From: an uncultured Eubacteriales bacterium
GTDB lineage: Bacteria > Bacillota > Clostridia > Christensenellales > QALW01
Length of the DNA stretch: 46,319 nucleotides
Direction of reading: 5' to 3'
NCBI GenBank assembly: GCA_900547955.1
Contig: URIR01000013.1
Span: 1 to 46,319 of the forward strand
Of the stretch, positions 25,251-33,385 are shown one piece after another; position 1 is the stretch's first letter; every line of letters begins with the position of its first letter. The notes beneath the pieces are model-generated. The model ran no database searches, was not told the origin of the DNA, and was given only the letters and a program-made list of their open reading frames with translations. The position numbers and the translations under genes are program-made.

Positions 25251-26210
25251 TTATCTTGACCGCTTATCATAAGCCCTTATAATATTTTGAACCAGCTCGT
25301 GTCTGACAACGTCCTTATGAGTAAGCTGGCATATAGCTATATCCTTTATATCCGCAAGTATCTGCGAAGCATGCTTAAGTCCCGAAAGTCTGCCCGGAGG
25401 CAGGTCCACCTGAGTCAAATCCCCTGTAACCACCATGCGCGAGCCGTCGCCTAAACGGGTTAGGAACATCTTCATCTGTTCTATTGTGGTATTCTGCGCC
25501 TCGTCCAGAATTATAAAGGATTCATTCAAAGTGCGTCCGCGCATATACGCCAGGGGCGCAACCTCTATAACTCCCCTTTCGGCCAGCTTTTGATATGATT
25601 CCATGCCCATCATCTCGTAAAGCGCATCGTAAAGGGGCCTTAAATAGGGATCCACCTTATGCTGCAAATCGCCGGGCAGAAAGCCAAGCTTCTCGCCCGC
25701 CTCCACGGCCGGCCGGGTAAGCACTATGCGCGCCACCTCTTTATTTTTAAAGGCCATAACCGCCATGGCCATAGCCAGATAGGTTTTCCCCGTACCCGCC
25801 GGACCTATGCCGAAGGTTATGGTATTATTTTTCATAGCCGAAACATATTTCTGCTGCCCCAGCGTTTTGGATTTTATCTGCTTGCCCCGGTAGGTAATGG
25901 CGATAACGTCGCTCATTATCTCCTCTATAAGCTCGTCCCTGCCCTCGGCAGCCAATTCTATAGCATAGCGTATGCGGGATTTATCTATACGCTCCCCCTT
26001 GCGCAGCAGTATTATCAGCCTGTTAATAACCGTACCGGCAAGCGAAGCGGCCTTTTCCTCGCCCGAAATAGCTATATTATCCGCCTCCACGCCTATACGG
26101 ACGTTTATCTCGTCCTCTATTACGCGGATATTCTCGTCATACTGGCCGAACAGCGCGCTTGTCAGGCCCGCGTCCTCCATTGGAATATAAATTTTTTCTT
26201 CAGTATCCAT
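25251..26210 (-). CDS. phoH: PhoH family ATPase
   Basis: 319 residues, cytoplasmic PhoH-like ATPase, possibly with RNA-related functions alongside YbeY. Walker A GPAGTGKTYLAM is near residue 133-144; Walker B-like FIILDEAQNTT follows; VVTGDLTQVDLPPGRLSGL is a family signature near 250. An N-terminal KH-like segment (NVRIGVEADNIAISGEE) is present. The ATG at 26210 has GGGAGAATTG just upstream. It is the first gene after the 0.6-kb repeat-filled gap that separates it from yqfD. Confidence 0.95.
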   Translation of the reverse strand: MDTEEKIYIPMEDAGLTSALFGQYDENIRVIEDEINVRIGVEADNIAISGEEKAASLAGTVINRLIILLRKGERIDKSRIRYAIELAAEGRDELIEEIMSDVIAITYRGKQIKSKTLGQQKYVSAMKNNTITFGIGPAGTGKTYLAMAMAVMAFKNKEVARIVLTRPAVEAGEKLGFLPGDLQHKVDPYLRPLYDALYEMMGMESYQKLAERGVIEVAPLAYMRGRTLNESFIILDEAQNTTIEQMKMFLTRLGDGSRMVVTGDLTQVDLPPGRLSGLKHASQILADIKDIAICQLTHKDVVRHELVQNIIRAYDKRSR

Positions 26211-26330
26211 CAATTCTCCCAGATATAATAAGCCCTCTTATGCGCAAAGCGCGCGCGAGGGTAAAATTAACCTTATAATATATTCTCCAATTATTCCCCC
26301 ATTCCTTTGTTTTTTTATTTTAAAGCAAAA

Positions 26331-26612
26331 AATCCTCTGTTTACAAGGAACTGCACGGTCAGAAGGCATAAAATCTGCGTCCTGCCGCATTGCTTTGATT
26401 CCATGTACGCCCGGTACGTTTCTCCTTCAAGCACGCTTTACCTGACACAAATTTTATGCCTTTTGACTCTGAAGAGCTCAAAGAAAAAGAATTTCTTAAT
26501 TTTCAAGGCAGACCAGGAAAGCGTTACCTATGAATACGCTGATTGAGTATAACGCAGAAAATGAAGAAATTATCCCGTTTCGAGGCGTGCAGTTCCTTCT
26601 AAACTGAGGGTA
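26331..26612. mobile_element. 282-bp MITE-like element
   Basis: Imperfect terminal inverted repeats: left CTCTGTTTACAAGGAACTGCAC, right the reverse complement of CCCTCAGTTTAGAAGGAACTGCAC. An exact 12-bp subset is 26345-26356 with 26587-26598. A second inner inverted repeat (GTCAGAAGGCATAAAAT against ATTTTATGCCTTTTGAC, 26358-26374 with 26451-26467) forms a long hairpin with a TACGCCCGGTACG tip. There is no transposase frame. A related start is at 46265 and ends-only versions at 9011 and 26617. It sits in the yqfD-phoH gap. Confidence 0.65.
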
Positions 26613-26616
26613 CCCT

Positions 26617-26643
26617 TACCCTAAGTTAAAGCAGCTTAGGGCA
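26617..26643. repeat. Mini-palindrome related to the MITE ends
   Basis: TACCCTAAG...CTTAGGGCA, with CCCTAAG (26619-26625) pairing with CTTAGGG (26635-26641) and AAAGCAGCTT in the loop, as in the 52-bp palindrome at 9011. It immediately follows the 282-bp element. From 26644 to 26831 I see no gene. Confidence 0.45.
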
Positions 26644-26831
26644 AGCCGCCCGTTAAAATCATAGGGCATTTATAAATATAACGCAATAAAACACATCGCG
26701 CCGCAAAGGGGGCGGCTTGCCATTTTACCTTACCGTCCCGTTCAAAATACGCCCTGTATTATTATAACGGCGGCGCAGTTCGCTTTCCAGACGTACTGCA
26801 CTCTGATTTCCATAAAAAAGCCGTCGGAATT

Positions 26832-28007
26832 TCAGCCAATTTCCTTAGTCTGCCCAATCTGCTCCAGAGTTTCTATAAATACGCTCACCGTTACGGCGTT
26901 TTCTCCCTCTACCATTTTGACTGAGCTTTGGGTTTTTAAAATTTCAGCGTCCTGAGGAATGCTTTTGCTTAATTCCAGCTCCAGCTCGCTTTTCCCCAGC
27001 TCCAGCGCCTCCTCCTGAGTTATGGAATATTCCCTGGTTTGAGTTTCGTAATAGGTCTGGGTTATTATTGTGACAGGTATCCCCAAATTCATAACGTCCT
27101 GTTCGGACTCCTCCGTCTCATACTGCGCGAACGGATTTTCACCATCCAAAAAAATCTCCTGCCCGAAAACGCGCATTGTGCGCACTACCGCCTTATTTCC
27201 CGTGCGAACGGTCTGAAGCTGCTTAAGCGGTATCTTTTTTTCTCCGCTGTACCATATCCTGGCCTGCACGCTTCCCAGAGCATAAACATACTGATAGGGC
27301 AAATCCTGATAGACCAGCTCCCCGCTTATAAGCACGTCTCCAGCGCGCACCGTCTGGCCCTGAGTTGCAACCGCTCTGCCCTGAAGCACCGTAACCTTTT
27401 CCACCACCCCGTCCTTAGCGGCTATTACGTCGGCAGGCTTATTAACAGGAGTGCTCTCAGGCAGCTCTGAGTTTTCCTTTATGTAAGCGTATATGTTTAC
27501 GCCCCGCCGGCTTATACCCGCCCATGAAATATCAGGAAGCTCCTGCATAAGCCGTTTTTCCATTTCGTCCAGCTCCTCGCCGCTCACGCTCGCGCCCCAT
27601 TTCAGACCGCAGCTTTCCAGAATATTAAGCACGCTCTCCTCTGAAACCCTTTGGCAGCCCCTCACTTTTACGAACCATACGCGGCTGGAGGCAAAAAAGG
27701 CCAGCGCTATGCTTATAATTATGCCCGCTATAAGGCAATAGCGCGCTCTGAAAGCGTAAAGCATAAGCGAGAGCCCGCGGCTGGAGCTTATATTCAATTT
27801 ATAACGCCCCTCGGGCAGCAGCTTTTTCAGCCTGTTATAGTCGGAGGGGCCTATGCTGAAGCGGAGCTGAGTATAGCTCAGCCTTCTTACGCCCGAGAGT
27901 CTTATATGATTCTGCGCAGAGATATTAAGGAGCTTCTCGGGCGATAGACCCGTAGCCGTTACTTCTAATTCTCCAGTTATTTTTCTTACTTTTTTAAACG
28001 CAAGCAT
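26832..28007 (-). CDS. yqfD: Stage IV sporulation protein YqfD
   Basis: 391 residues, membrane protein of the sporulation mother cell (YqfD/SpoIV family, proposed to act in forespore envelope formation). The N-terminal ~85 residues are soluble (GELEVTATGLSPEKLLNISAQ), then one transmembrane helix (YCLIAGIIISIALAFFAS, about 90-107) and a long extracytoplasmic part with VRGCQRVSEESVLNILE and AAKDGVVEKVTVLQGRAV. The ATG at 28007 has TTGGGGGAAT upstream; a TTG nine codons earlier lacks a ribosome site. It starts 18 nt after the yqfC stop codon. Downstream the operon is broken by repeats. Confidence 0.93.
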   Translation of the reverse strand: MLAFKKVRKITGELEVTATGLSPEKLLNISAQNHIRLSGVRRLSYTQLRFSIGPSDYNRLKKLLPEGRYKLNISSSRGLSLMLYAFRARYCLIAGIIISIALAFFASSRVWFVKVRGCQRVSEESVLNILESCGLKWGASVSGEELDEMEKRLMQELPDISWAGISRRGVNIYAYIKENSELPESTPVNKPADVIAAKDGVVEKVTVLQGRAVATQGQTVRAGDVLISGELVYQDLPYQYVYALGSVQARIWYSGEKKIPLKQLQTVRTGNKAVVRTMRVFGQEIFLDGENPFAQYETEESEQDVMNLGIPVTIITQTYYETQTREYSITQEEALELGKSELELELSKSIPQDAEILKTQSSVKMVEGENAVTVSVFIETLEQIGQTKEIG

Positions 28008-28024
28008 TTTATTCCCCCAATTAC

Positions 28025-28315
28025 CTATTTGCAAAACTGCGCCTGATTTATCCGGCCCCGGATATTCATGCTGCCGCCCTCCATCAGCTCTACCGTAAGG
28101 TTTTCGCCTGTGAGCCTGAATTCGCCGTCGGGCAGCTTCAGCCGCACTATCTCCTCCTTAAGCTCCAATATGCCGCCGTAATTTTCTATGCGCGCGTAAC
28201 AGTCTGAAACAATTCGCACGCCGAAGGTGCCCAAAACGGCTTCGGGGGGCAAATCCAGCACATACATGGCGCGCTCGCATTTTCTTTTAAGCCGCCCCTT
28301 TTTCCTCTTGCCCAT
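28025..28315 (-). CDS. yqfC: Sporulation protein YqfC (YabP/YqfC family)
   Basis: 96 residues, small soluble protein of the YabP/YqfC family, always paired with yqfD in spore formers. The start is very basic (MGKRKKGRLKRKCERAMYVL), followed by the family pattern LPPEAVLGTFGVRIVSDCYARIENYGGILE and LTVELMEGGSMNIRGRI. AGGATG lies upstream of the ATG. A sigma-E-like promoter precedes it. Confidence 0.93.
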   Translation of the reverse strand: MGKRKKGRLKRKCERAMYVLDLPPEAVLGTFGVRIVSDCYARIENYGGILELKEEIVRLKLPDGEFRLTGENLTVELMEGGSMNIRGRINQAQFCK

Positions 28316-28350
28316 TTTATCACATCCTAAAAATACAAATTATCACCACC

Positions 28351-28380
28351 AGTATATGCTCCGGTTCCTTTAATTTATAC
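28351..28380 (-). promoter_or_regulatory. Possible sigma-E promoter of yqfC
   Basis: On the minus strand GTATAAA (28374-28380), 15-bp spacer, CATATACT (28351-28358). This partly fits the sporulation sigma-E pattern (KMATATT...CATACAHT). The yqfC gene of Bacillus is under sigma-E. The match is modest. Confidence 0.4.
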
Positions 28381-28394
28381 GTCTCTCTCTTGAA

Positions 28395-28535
28395 AAGCGT
28401 CTTAAGAGCAAAGGCCCTTCAGGGCGCCGGCGTTTGCGGCCGGAGGCCGCGGGCCAAGCGCAGCTTGGCCCAGGCAGGCTCCATGGAGCCTGCCAAACGC
28501 CGGCGCCCTGAAGGGCCTTTGCTCTTAAGACGCTT
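28395..28535. repeat. Three-hairpin palindromic element, copy 2
   Basis: Perfect 41-bp arms (28395-28435 and 28495-28535) enclose a 59-nt core: GCGGCC-GGA-GGCCGC, GGGCCAAGC-GCA-GCTTGGCCC, GGCAGGCTCC-AT-GGAGCCTGCC. It lies between divergent genes (yqfC and mnmA), so it cannot be a terminator for either by position. The right arm ends inside the probable -35 of mnmA. Confidence 0.88.
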
Positions 28536-28561
28536 GCGCTTTTAAACGCGTATGATATAAT
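28534..28561 (+). promoter_or_regulatory. Promoter of mnmA
   Basis: TTGCGC (28534-28539), 16-bp spacer, TGA-TATAAT (28556-28561) with a TGn extension. The first two bases of the -35 are the last two of the palindromic element's right arm. Confidence 0.6.
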
Positions 28562-28655
28562 ACAAACAGCCGGAAATTTAATCTTAGTTTAAAATTAAAC
28601 CCGCTTGCAGAAAAATTTTAGGCGGAATATACACAGACAAAGGCGGAAAATAAAA

Positions 28656-29741
28656 ATGAGCAGAATAATAATAGGAATGTCGGGAGGCGTGGATTCCTCC
28701 GTCGCAGCGCTGCTTTTAAAAGAGCAGGGGCTGGAATGCGCGGGAGTATTCATGTATAACTGGGAGGAAAAGGATGATTCAGGCGTTTGCTGCGCTCAGG
28801 AGGATTTTGACGACGTGCGCAGGGTATGCGATAAAATAGGCATTCCGTATTATACGGTTAATTTTGTAAAAGAATATTATGAGCGGGTATTTTCATATTT
28901 TTTAAAGGAATATGAAGCGGGACGCACTCCCAATCCCGATATATTGTGCAATAAGGAGATTAAGTTCAGCGCTTTTTTGAACTTTGCGCGTCAAATGGGC
29001 GCGGACAAGCTGGCCACGGGACATTACGCCCGTTTGGAAGAGCGGGACGGATTAACCGCTCTGCTGCGCGCTAAGGATGAAAACAAGGACCAGACTTATT
29101 TTCTTTGCGCGCTCAATCAGTCGCAGCTTGAAAAAAGCATGTTCCCAATAGGAGGGCTCTTAAAAAGCGAGGTGCGTTCTCTGGCCCGCAAAGCCGGTCT
29201 ATCCACACAGGCTAAAAAGGATTCCACAGGCATTTGTTTTATAGGGGAACGGAATTTCCGACAATTTTTAAAAAGCTATATCCCCGCGCAGGATGGAGAA
29301 ATGCGCACTCTTTCGGGAAAATATATGGGAAAGCACGAAGGCGCGATGTATTATACCCTAGGCCAGAGACACGGGCTGGGAATAGGCTCCCAGCAGGAGG
29401 ATGGGCGTCCCTGGTTTGTAGTGGATAAAGACGTAAAAAACAACATTCTCTACGTCGAGCAGGGAGAGCATCCAAAGCTATATTCTAAAAGCGCGTTTAT
29501 AAAAGATTTTAACTGGATTATGAACAACCCTCCGGGACAGGAATTTGACTGTACGGCTCGTTTTCGGCACAGGCAAAGCCTGCGGCCCGTACACGTTTCT
29601 CTTTCAGGCGAAGGCGTGCTTATTGAATATCCCGTTCCCGAACGGGCCGTCACGCCCGGCCAGGCGGCTGTGCTTTATCAGGGAGATATGTGCCTTGGCG
29701 GAGGCGCTGTAGAATATACCTTTCCGGCCGAAGGAAATTGA
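28656..29741 (+). CDS. mnmA: tRNA-specific 2-thiouridylase MnmA
   Basis: 361 residues. It thiolates U34 of Lys, Glu and Gln tRNAs. PP-loop SGGVDSS is near residue 9; the catalytic cysteine pair is in the GRTPNPDILCNKEIKF (first Cys) and STGICFIGER (second) motifs; GHYAR and YTLGQRHGLGIG are present. The ATG at 28656 has GGCGGAAAATAAAA upstream, and the protein then has family length; 17 earlier codons are discarded. It is a single-gene unit with its own promoter. Its stop codon overlaps the first bases of palindromic copy 3. Confidence 0.96.
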   Translation: MSRIIIGMSGGVDSSVAALLLKEQGLECAGVFMYNWEEKDDSGVCCAQEDFDDVRRVCDKIGIPYYTVNFVKEYYERVFSYFLKEYEAGRTPNPDILCNKEIKFSAFLNFARQMGADKLATGHYARLEERDGLTALLRAKDENKDQTYFLCALNQSQLEKSMFPIGGLLKSEVRSLARKAGLSTQAKKDSTGICFIGERNFRQFLKSYIPAQDGEMRTLSGKYMGKHEGAMYYTLGQRHGLGIGSQQEDGRPWFVVDKDVKNNILYVEQGEHPKLYSKSAFIKDFNWIMNNPPGQEFDCTARFRHRQSLRPVHVSLSGEGVLIEYPVPERAVTPGQAAVLYQGDMCLGGGAVEYTFPAEGN

Positions 29742-29897
29742 GTATAACTTAATAGAGCAGCAATGGCCCATGGGGCGCCGCGCCGTCCGGCAAGCTTCAG
29801 CTTGCCGCGGGCCGGGCTGTCACGCCCGGCCAGGCGGCCTGCGGCCGCCGACGGCGCGGCGCCCCATGGGCCATTGCTGCTCTATTAAGTTATACTC
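29740..29897. repeat. Three-hairpin palindromic element, copy 3 (inverted)
   Basis: Perfect 48-bp arms (29740-29787 and 29850-29897) around a 62-nt core: CGGCAAGCT-TC-AGCTTGCCG, GGCCGGGC...GCCCGGCC, GGCGGCC-TGC-GGCCGCC. Read on the minus strand the order matches the other copies. It fills the space between two convergent genes: the left arm begins inside the mnmA stop codon and the right arm ends 13 nt before the next gene's end. Confidence 0.88.
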
Positions 29898-29910
29898 TCT
29901 TAAACCGCCC

Positions 29911-30381
29911 TCAAAGCCAGTCCTTAGCCACATCCACCCAGCCCGCGCTGCCCGAATAGCGCTCAAGCTCGGCAAGGGATAAATTAACGGCGCTGTTAGA
30001 GCTGCCCGCTGCCGGATAAACCCGTTCGAAACGCTTTAAGGATGCGTCCAGATATACCTTTACTCCTTCCTTTACGCAAAATGGACAAACTCCTCCCGGA
30101 GCATGTCCAGTATGCTCCTCTACCGTATGAAAAGGAACCATCTGCGCCTTTTGGCCGAACGCTTCCTTATATTTTTTATTGTCCACCTTAGCGTCCCCAG
30201 CCATAACGATAAGCACCGGCTTACCTTCCTGCAAAAAAGCCAAGGTTTTGGCAATCTGCTTTTCCTGACAGCCTATAGCTTCAGCCGCCTCCGAAACGGT
30301 AGCGCTGGATTTTTCCAGCAGCATAACTCGCTCCTGCAAGCCGGCCTCCTTAAAAAAATTCTTCACAGCTTCAAAAGACAT
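29911..30381 (-). CDS. YbaK/EbsC family aminoacyl-tRNA deacylase
   Basis: 156 residues. YbaK-fold proteins hydrolyse mischarged tRNAs, for example Cys-tRNA(Pro). Seen: SFEAVKNFFKEAGL, SATVSEAAEAIGCQEKQIAKTLAF (with the catalytic-type Lys), VLIVMAGDAKVDNKKYKEAFG, and GHAPGGVCPF. The last motif is typical of the YbaK/ProX-like group with the GGVCPFG loop. The ATG at 30381 has GAGGGAA upstream; a TTG nine codons earlier is rejected. It follows the flavin reductase gene with 47 bp between. proS, whose errors such enzymes correct, is 6 kb away. Confidence 0.88.
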   Translation of the reverse strand: MSFEAVKNFFKEAGLQERVMLLEKSSATVSEAAEAIGCQEKQIAKTLAFLQEGKPVLIVMAGDAKVDNKKYKEAFGQKAQMVPFHTVEEHTGHAPGGVCPFCVKEGVKVYLDASLKRFERVYPAAGSSNSAVNLSLAELERYSGSAGWVDVAKDWL

Positions 30382-30428
30382 ATTTTCCCTCTTATCTTTT
30401 CTTTGCAAAGCCCGCCCTTAAAACATTT

Positions 30429-30932
30429 CTAGTCTCCATAGCAGGCTAATATCTGGCCGTAATACAAGCGATGGCAATCCCCCTGCGGGTAGCAGGCCTT
30501 TTGCAGCTCGGCCGGCAGTTTTTCTATAATTATATCCTCCGTATAAATAGTCCGGCATTCAAAATATGCGCCGCACCCCTTTATAACAGGAACCTCAATT
30601 TCCTTAGACGGATTTAATTCCAGTCCGGCCGCGGCATATTTATCGCAGTCCCTGCCCGAGCGGGAACCGCACAGCTTAAGCTGCTCTATAAAATCATTAG
30701 CCTCAGCAGGCACGCTCAAAGTAAAATCACCGCATTTCTCCAGCAATTCAAAGGTATAACGGCTTTTTCTCACAGGCGCAATAAAAACCGGCCTGCCCCA
30801 ATATACCGAAATACTTCCCCAGCCCATAGTCATGGTGTTGGGCTTTTCACTACCTGCGGTAAGAAATACGCCCCGCGCAGCCATTCGCTCCAGCGCTAAT
30901 CCCGCCCAATTAAAAACCTCTTTATTTATCAT
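30429..30932 (-). CDS. Flavin reductase-like (FMN-binding split barrel) protein
   Basis: 167 residues. The fold is that of flavin reductase/FMN-binding split-barrel proteins: GVFLTAGSEKPNTMTMGWGSIS (residues 20-41) with the typical Asn-Thr-Met-Thr start of the flavin pocket, GRPVFIAPVRKSRYT, FTLSVPA, and a C-terminal HRLYYGQI strand. The donor and acceptor are unknown. The ribosome site AAAGGAGG is strong. It is transcribed leftwards ahead of the deacylase gene. Confidence 0.82.
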   Translation of the reverse strand: MINKEVFNWAGLALERMAARGVFLTAGSEKPNTMTMGWGSISVYWGRPVFIAPVRKSRYTFELLEKCGDFTLSVPAEANDFIEQLKLCGSRSGRDCDKYAAAGLELNPSKEIEVPVIKGCGAYFECRTIYTEDIIIEKLPAELQKACYPQGDCHRLYYGQILACYGD

Positions 30933-31020
30933 AATTTCAGCCTCCTTTTGATGAATATTATTAAAATTTCAGAATAACTATGGCAATATGCGCTTTCATT
31001 GCATAATGTAATATATGCGG

Positions 31021-31046
31021 GCAAATGACGCGGCCGCGTCATTTGC
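31021..31046. repeat. 26-bp perfect palindrome
   Basis: GCAAATGACGCGG followed by its exact reverse complement. CCTTTATT follows on the plus strand. It lies between the divergent flavin reductase and methyltransferase-like genes, so a dimeric protein site is as likely as a terminator. Confidence 0.55.
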
Positions 31047-31154
31047 CTTTATTCAGCATTAGCCTTTTATTTATTATATCACAAAGCTGCATTAAACGCG
31101 CTGAAAAATACGCGCCGTTTTAAAGCCGGAAGCCAGGCAAACAGGAGGGCCGCT

Positions 31155-32339
31155 ATGAAGAACTCCGCTAAAAGCAATAATATATCCAAAATAATAATTT
31201 ATCAGGAACAGCCGCCGGGCTCCGAGCTAAAAGCAGGCGGCAGCATATACGCTCATTCCCTGCCCGATATGCAGGGCGCGCAGCTTGCCGTCATAGACGC
31301 GGACGCGCAAGGCAGAAAATATAAAAACAAAGCCGAATCCTTGGAAACGGCGGACAATAAAACCGAAAGCACCCCTTGGGAAGAATATATTCTGCATGCG
31401 CACGAGCTTTTAAATCCCTCGGGCGTTCTTGCATTTCTCTCTTCCGCAGAAGAAAGCGCAGCCTACAAGCTGCTTCTGGATAAAATTTTCCGCCCTGAGA
31501 ATTTCGTCAACCAGATAATCTGGCATTATGCTCTGCCCGGAAGCGCAAAAAAGCACTTTCTTAAGCGGCACAGCGTTATTTACATATACGCAAAATCCAA
31601 AAAATATTACATAAACACTCTTGCGGACGGCAGAGAACGCTGCCACGGCGGTCGTGTGCATTTAAAAAAGCTCACCGGTCCGGATGGAAGAAGCTTTTAT
31701 CAGGCGTCCAGAGGGAATAAAACCCTAAAATATTACGCAGACCAGCAAATTCCATTTGACGACGTTTGGGATATACCTAAAATCAATATAAAATCGCCTG
31801 AAAGCACAGGATATCCCGGCCAAAAGCCTCTGGCTCTGGCGGACAGGATTATTCTCTGCTTTACAAGACCGGGAGACTCGGTCATAGATTTTACCTGTGC
31901 CGGCGGAAGCTTTGCTTTATCCGCCTGTATTCACGGCCGGCCCTTTAACGGACTGGCATGCAGCCGCAATGACGCTCACATATCTTTTACACGTCTTTTG
32001 AGCGCAGGCTGTCCGCGGCTTGAAATGCACGGCGGGCTTTCAAGCACAAAAGAGGTGGTAAGCCTCAATATGCTTGAGCGTCCTAAAAGTCTGGAAATTT
32101 TCCTGGACGGCTACGGCCGGTCATCGGCTTTTTCATCTCAGCGGCCCGACGGCCTGGACTGCGTGGACTTCTGGGCGGTTGGACAAATAGAAAACAACGC
32201 TTTTATAAGCGGCTGTTTTGCGCTTAAAGGAGGAAACGCAGACGCATTAAACAGATGCCTCAAAGCGCGAAAGGAAAAAAGCTGCGCCGTATATATAGCG
32301 GATATATACGGACGTGAAAAGCTTATAAAGCTGAAATGA
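31155..32339 (+). CDS. DNA methyltransferase homologue lacking the DPPY motif
   Basis: 394 residues, related to beta-class N6-adenine/N4-cytosine DNA methyltransferases (PF01555-like) of the Mod type. The order of motifs is preserved: a motif IV region (QLAVIDADAQGRKYKNK, residues 43-59), WEEYILHAHELLNPSGVLAF, FVNQIIWHYALPGSAKKHF, TGYPGQKPLALADRI, then motif I PGDSVIDFTCAGGSF (239-253). Where family members have D-P-P-Y/F-N, this protein has D48-A-D-A, so methyl transfer is unlikely. Motif I still looks able to bind S-adenosylmethionine. The ~125-residue C-terminus ends VYIADIYGREKLIKL, like the last strand of Mod proteins. No restriction gene is nearby. Ribosome site AGGAGGGCCGCT. Confidence 0.8.
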   Translation: MKNSAKSNNISKIIIYQEQPPGSELKAGGSIYAHSLPDMQGAQLAVIDADAQGRKYKNKAESLETADNKTESTPWEEYILHAHELLNPSGVLAFLSSAEESAAYKLLLDKIFRPENFVNQIIWHYALPGSAKKHFLKRHSVIYIYAKSKKYYINTLADGRERCHGGRVHLKKLTGPDGRSFYQASRGNKTLKYYADQQIPFDDVWDIPKINIKSPESTGYPGQKPLALADRIILCFTRPGDSVIDFTCAGGSFALSACIHGRPFNGLACSRNDAHISFTRLLSAGCPRLEMHGGLSSTKEVVSLNMLERPKSLEIFLDGYGRSSAFSSQRPDGLDCVDFWAVGQIENNAFISGCFALKGGNADALNRCLKARKEKSCAVYIADIYGREKLIKLK

Positions 32340-32358
32340 AAAAAGGACGGTCCTTTTG
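32339..32358 (+). terminator. Weak terminator candidate between convergent genes
   Basis: AAAAGGA-CGG-TCCTTTT directly after the methyltransferase-like stop codon. The stem is short and AT-rich. Confidence 0.3.
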
Positions 32359-32410
32359 CCGCCCCATAATTTTCATACGTTTTTTCTCATTAAATGAGCT
32401 GCTTTTAATT

Positions 32411-33217
32411 TCAAGCCCGCATACTGGAAAGCACTCCCTCTATATAAGAGGCTACGCCATCCTCATCGTTTGAAAGGCACACCTCGTCAGCCGCCGCCTT
32501 AACCTCGATTCTTGCATTGCCTACCGCTACTGAATGCCCCGCATATTCCAGCATGGATAAATCGTTTAAGGAATCGCCGAAAGCCAGCACTTCTTCCCTT
32601 TTTATCCCCATACGGCCGCAAAGCAGCCTAAGCGCGCTGCCCTTGCCCGCCAGGGAGCTGACAAACTCCAGAAATTCCGGATTGGACACAGTTACCACCA
32701 GTCTGCCGTCGTATTCCTCCCTCATAACGGGAAGCAGCCTTTGCACCTCCTCCGGATATGTAAGAGCTATTATCTTGGTTGGAGGAGCGTATATGCATTC
32801 GGACAGAGGCTTATGGGTAGGATGAGCCTTGCTGCCCGTAACGCTGGTATACATCCTGGTTATATCGGTTATTTCCCGGCAGTACATTTTATCCTCCATA
32901 TACGCCTGGACATACAGATTCATGTCCTCCAGCCGGGATATAAGCTGCCTGGCTAAGGGAAGCTCAATAGACCAATGATTTATGCTCTCGCCGCTGACAG
33001 GATCTATTATCAACGCGCCGTTATAGCTTATAACAGGTATCTCCACTTCCAGGTCCTTTATATATCTCTTTAACGAATCGTACATCCTGCCCGAACAAAA
33101 GGTAAAGGGAATCTTATAATTTTTTAGGGATTTTATCACCCTGAGAGTATGCTCAGAAAGAGTTTTATCTGATTTTAAAAGCGTGTCGTCAAAATCGCTC
33201 ACTATTAATTTATACAT
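32411..33217 (-). CDS. Cof-type HAD superfamily phosphatase
   Basis: 268 residues, haloacid dehalogenase fold, Cof/YidA-like (type IIB cap). Motif I SDFDDTLL (nucleophile D8-type) at residues 7-14, motif II TFCSGR near 38-43, motif III Lys in the GKGSALRLLCGRMGI stretch (about 190), and motif IV GDSLNDLSML (about 213). These enzymes dephosphorylate small phosphorylated metabolites; substrate unknown. ATG at 33217 follows CGGAGCTGTAAT. It is convergent with the methyltransferase-like gene. Confidence 0.92.
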   Translation of the reverse strand: MYKLIVSDFDDTLLKSDKTLSEHTLRVIKSLKNYKIPFTFCSGRMYDSLKRYIKDLEVEIPVISYNGALIIDPVSGESINHWSIELPLARQLISRLEDMNLYVQAYMEDKMYCREITDITRMYTSVTGSKAHPTHKPLSECIYAPPTKIIALTYPEEVQRLLPVMREEYDGRLVVTVSNPEFLEFVSSLAGKGSALRLLCGRMGIKREEVLAFGDSLNDLSMLEYAGHSVAVGNARIEVKAAADEVCLSNDEDGVASYIEGVLSSMRA

Positions 33218-33385
33218 ATTACAGCTCCGTTAATTAATATGGTCTCCGCATGCCGTAGGGTAGCTTGAATACAGCGCCTTATTGCCGCCCGGCGTATTTT
33301 ATAATACCCCCTAAGGCGCAAACGCGCAAGCTGATTTTTATTTGCCAAGCTGAGAAAATCAAGCATATACGCTGCATATAGTTTG

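Noticed and set aside
26307..26546. 79-residue frame in the yqfD-phoH gap
   Set aside because: It lies within the MITE-like hairpin and its sequence is explained by the inverted repeats.
31021..31046. Reading the 26-bp palindrome as another copy of the three-hairpin family
   Set aside because: It lacks the three-hairpin core; it is a simple palindrome.
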